64,000 bases of DNA from an uncultured Tenacibaculum sp. (GTDB lineage Bacteria > Bacteroidota > Bacteroidia > Flavobacteriales > Flavobacteriaceae): positions 1-64,000 of the forward strand of contig NZ_CANMLT010000011.1 of NCBI RefSeq assembly GCF_947498805.1, in the 5' to 3' direction. The position numbers were made by a program, and so were the translations under genes. Positions 62,277 to 64,000 of this stretch are shown here, one piece after another. The notes beneath the pieces were generated by a model that saw nothing but the letters and a program-made list of their open reading frames with translations, had not been told where the DNA came from and made no database searches. How positions within the stretch are numbered: the first letter of the stretch is position 1; each line of letters begins with the position of its first letter.

Positions 62277-62284
62277 TATTTTTG
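62277..62284 (+). promoter_or_regulatory. -7 promoter element of prfB, nearly leaderless
   Basis: TATTTTTG matches TAnnTTTG and ends only 4 bp before the ATG at 62289, so transcription would begin at or just next to the start codon. No -33 TTG is present. Confidence 0.4.
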
Positions 62285-62288
62285 CAGT

Positions 62289-63389
62289 ATGATTACACAC
62301 GAACAATTAAAAAATATTTCTGAACGAATTGGCAAGTTAAGAGGATATTTAGACATTGACAAGAAGTTAATTGAAATTACTAATGAAGAAGAAAAAACGG
62401 CTGATCCTGATTTTTGGAACAATCCGAAAGAAGCAGAAGTTTTAATGAAATCGTTGCGTTTAAAAAAGAAATGGGTAAACGATTATAACGAAGTAGTAAC
62501 AATGCAAGACGACCTTGTTGTTTTATATGATTTTTATAAAGAAGGAGATGTAGATGAACAAGAAGTTACTGAACAATTTGAAAAAACAAGTACTTTTTTA
62601 GAAGATATTGAGTTTAAAAACATGCTTTCTGAGGAAGGTGATAACTTAAGCGCAGTAATTCAAATTACAGCAGGTGCAGGAGGTACGGAAAGTTGCGACT
62701 GGACCGAGATGTTAACTCGTATGTATACGATGTGGGCTGAAAAACACGGGTTTAAATTAAAAACCTTGAACTATCAAGCTGGAGATACTGCTGGAATTAA
62801 AACGGTTACGATTGAAATTGATGGAGACTATGCTTTTGGATGGTTAAAAGGAGAAAATGGTGTACATCGCTTGGTACGTATTTCACCTTTTGATAGTAAC
62901 GCTAAACGTCATACTTCTTTCTCATCAGTGTATGTATATCCAGTAGCTGATGACTCTATTGAAATAGATGTAAATCCTGCTGATATTGAAATTACCACTG
63001 CTCGTTCAAGTGGAGCTGGAGGACAAAATGTAAATAAAGTAGAAACCAAAGTTCAATTATTACATAAACCAACAGGAATACAAATTCAATGTTCTAATTC
63101 ACGTTCACAACATGATAACAGAGCTACAGCTTTACAGATGTTAAAGTCTCAATTATATGAAATTGAACTGCAAAAACGTTTGGCTGCTAGAGAAGAAATA
63201 GAAGCAAATAAAATGAAAAATGAATGGGGAAGTCAGATTAGAAATTATGTGATGCACCCTTATAAATTGGTTAAAGATGTTCGTACTGCACATGAAACTG
63301 GAAATGTAGATGCAGTAATGGACGGAAATATTAATCCGTTTTTAAAAGCCTATCTTATGATGATGGGACAAAAAGAAACCTCTAACTAA
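62289..63389 (+). CDS. prfB: Peptide chain release factor 2
   Basis: 366 residues. It ends translation at UAA and UGA codons. The stop-reading SPF motif is at 199-201 (VRISPFDSNAKRH) and the catalytic GGQ at 244-246 (SSGAGGQNVNKVETK); SPF identifies RF2 rather than RF1. The reading frame is continuous through RGYLDID (residues 18-24), where many bacteria, including E. coli, have an in-frame UGA and a +1 frameshift. So no programmed frameshift is used. The ATG at 62289 was chosen because upstream codons lie antisense in the threonine aldolase gene. Confidence 0.95.
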   Translation: MITHEQLKNISERIGKLRGYLDIDKKLIEITNEEEKTADPDFWNNPKEAEVLMKSLRLKKKWVNDYNEVVTMQDDLVVLYDFYKEGDVDEQEVTEQFEKTSTFLEDIEFKNMLSEEGDNLSAVIQITAGAGGTESCDWTEMLTRMYTMWAEKHGFKLKTLNYQAGDTAGIKTVTIEIDGDYAFGWLKGENGVHRLVRISPFDSNAKRHTSFSSVYVYPVADDSIEIDVNPADIEITTARSSGAGGQNVNKVETKVQLLHKPTGIQIQCSNSRSQHDNRATALQMLKSQLYEIELQKRLAAREEIEANKMKNEWGSQIRNYVMHPYKLVKDVRTAHETGNVDAVMDGNINPFLKAYLMMMGQKETSN

Positions 63390-63401
63390 AAAGAAATCAT
63401 C

Positions 63402-63743
63402 ATGATTAAAATATACCATAACAACAGATGTAGTAAATCTCGTAACGGAGTTCAATTATTAGAAGAATCTGGAAAGGAGTTTGAAATTGTAAAGTATTTA
63501 GAAAATATACCTTCTAAAGAAGAACTTTCTCAAATAATTAATATGTTAGGAATTTCTCCAATCGATTTGGTAAGAAAGAACGAAAAAATCTGGAAAGAAA
63601 ATTACAAAGGGAAAGAGTTATCAGATGCTGAAGTTATTACTGCAATGATAGAAAACCCAAAACTTATTGAACGTCCTATAATTATAAATGGAAATAAGGC
63701 TGTAGTTGGACGCCCAACCGAAAAAATATTAGAGATTATCTAA
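63402..63743 (+). CDS. ArsC/Spx-family thioredoxin-fold protein, arsenate reductase-like
   Basis: 113 residues. The thioredoxin-like fold begins IKIYHNNRCSKSRNGVQLL with the catalytic Cys10 followed by the Ser-Lys-Ser-Arg anion loop. ENPKLIERPIIINGNKAVVGRP is the ArsC-type second motif with Arg and the cis-Pro. Glutaredoxin-coupled arsenate reductases have this pattern, but the same fold covers YffB- and Spx-like proteins, so arsenate is not certain. It starts 12 bp after prfB and is probably co-transcribed. Confidence 0.85.
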   Translation: MIKIYHNNRCSKSRNGVQLLEESGKEFEIVKYLENIPSKEELSQIINMLGISPIDLVRKNEKIWKENYKGKELSDAEVITAMIENPKLIERPIIINGNKAVVGRPTEKILEII

Positions 63744-63746
63744 AAC

Positions 63747-63778
63747 AAAAAAGCATTCAAAATTGAATGCTTTTTTTA
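63747..63778. terminator. Bidirectional terminator (ArsC-like / epimerase)
   Basis: AAAAGCATTCAA (63749-63760) pairs with TTGAATGCTTTT (63763-63774) with T-runs on both strands, between convergent genes. Confidence 0.88.
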
Positions 63779-63782
63779 TCTT

Positions 63783-64000
63783 TTATATTGATTTTAACTC
63801 TTCATCAAAGTAAGTAATTACTTTCTTTAATCCTTCTTCTAAACTTACCTTCGGTTCCCAGTTATTCAATGTTTTTTTAGCTAATGAAATATCTGGTTTA
63901 CGCTGCATTGGATCATCTTCGGGTAAAGGTTCAAATACAATTTTAGATGAAGAATTCGTCATTTTAATAATCTTCTCCGCTAATTCTAAAATAGAAAATT
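63783..64000 (-). CDS. UDP-glucuronate decarboxylase-like SDR epimerase (C-terminal 72 residues only)
   Basis: The window cuts this gene; only the last 72 codons, ending at TAA (63785-63783), are visible. LELAEKIIKMTNSSSKIVF, then PLPEDDPMQRKPDISLAKK and NNWEPKVSLEEGLKKVITYF are the C-terminal signature of extended SDR enzymes of the UDP-glucuronate decarboxylase/dTDP-glucose dehydratase group, with PEDDPMQRKPD favouring the decarboxylase (UXS) side. Start and catalytic residues lie outside. It would make UDP-xylose for surface polysaccharide. Confidence 0.82.
   Translation of the reverse strand, partial: FSILELAEKIIKMTNSSSKIVFEPLPEDDPMQRKPDISLAKKTLNNWEPKVSLEEGLKKVITYFDEELKSI

Noticed and set aside
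62067..62288. Longer start for release factor 2
   Set aside because: The extra 74 codons are antisense to the threonine aldolase gene and unlike RF2.

Overview
The window is AT-rich chromosomal DNA from a member of the Bacteroidota, almost certainly a marine-type Flavobacteriaceae (Tenacibaculum/Polaribacter-like; the genus is a guess). The reasons are a type IX secretion/gliding cargo operon, PorP/SprF, SprB-type repeats, Ig-like proteins with a gliding-type C-terminal domain, SusC/TonB-style receptors, 2TM-domain proteins, an alternative GlmU, a CarB without its allosteric domain, and promoters of the Bacteroidota form TTTG/TTG-N(19-23)-TAnnTTTG in front of several genes. I see no tRNA, rRNA, CRISPR array, insertion sequence or prophage.

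Layout. 1-9149 (minus): three-gene surface operon, Ig-like type B T9SS cargo -> SprF-like outer-membrane protein with SPOR-like tail -> giant SprB-repeat adhesin that runs off the left edge. 9411-17366: housekeeping (cmk, rluD-PASTA protein, ddl-coaD-M14 peptidase, alternative glmU, small membrane protein, acyl-CoA thioesterase). 17677-21580: secreted STN-like protein plus M64 metallopeptidase with FG-GAP repeats. 21687-28718: carB, rpmH, pyrG, yidC. 28839-37295: two membrane-anchored AraC regulators, a GT2/GT39 lipid-linked glycosylation pair, a TonB-type receptor and an acyltransferase. 37427-39801: a 57-aa membrane protein, fumC, guaD.

39968-45912 is the most unusual locus: a 1061-aa fusion of a catalase-like haem domain to a LodA/GoxA-type cysteine-tryptophylquinone (CTQ) oxidase, followed by its LodB-like flavoprotein maturase and, convergent, a lipoprotein with one c-type haem motif. 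LodA-type oxidases release H2O2, so one polypeptide may both make and consume or use peroxide.

46105-50655: secreted double plug-like protein, POT-like transporter, SnoaL-like lipoprotein, APC permease, YihY protein. 50663-54522: DUF3995 protein, hutI-hutG, ABM-domain protein and AraC regulator. 54541-59885 (minus) reads as one long operon: DUF2141 protein -> LytS-type kinase with a C-terminal 2TM domain -> five separate 2TM proteins in tandem -> secreted amidohydrolase -> LytTR response regulator. 60048-64000: ECF sigma factor with a membrane partner, threonine aldolase, prfB (no programmed frameshift), ArsC-like protein, and the C-terminus of a UDP-glucuronate decarboxylase-like epimerase leaving the right edge.

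Several apparent long reading frames start at TTG codons that lie inside promoter elements or inside neighbouring genes; the starts given here are the downstream ATGs.
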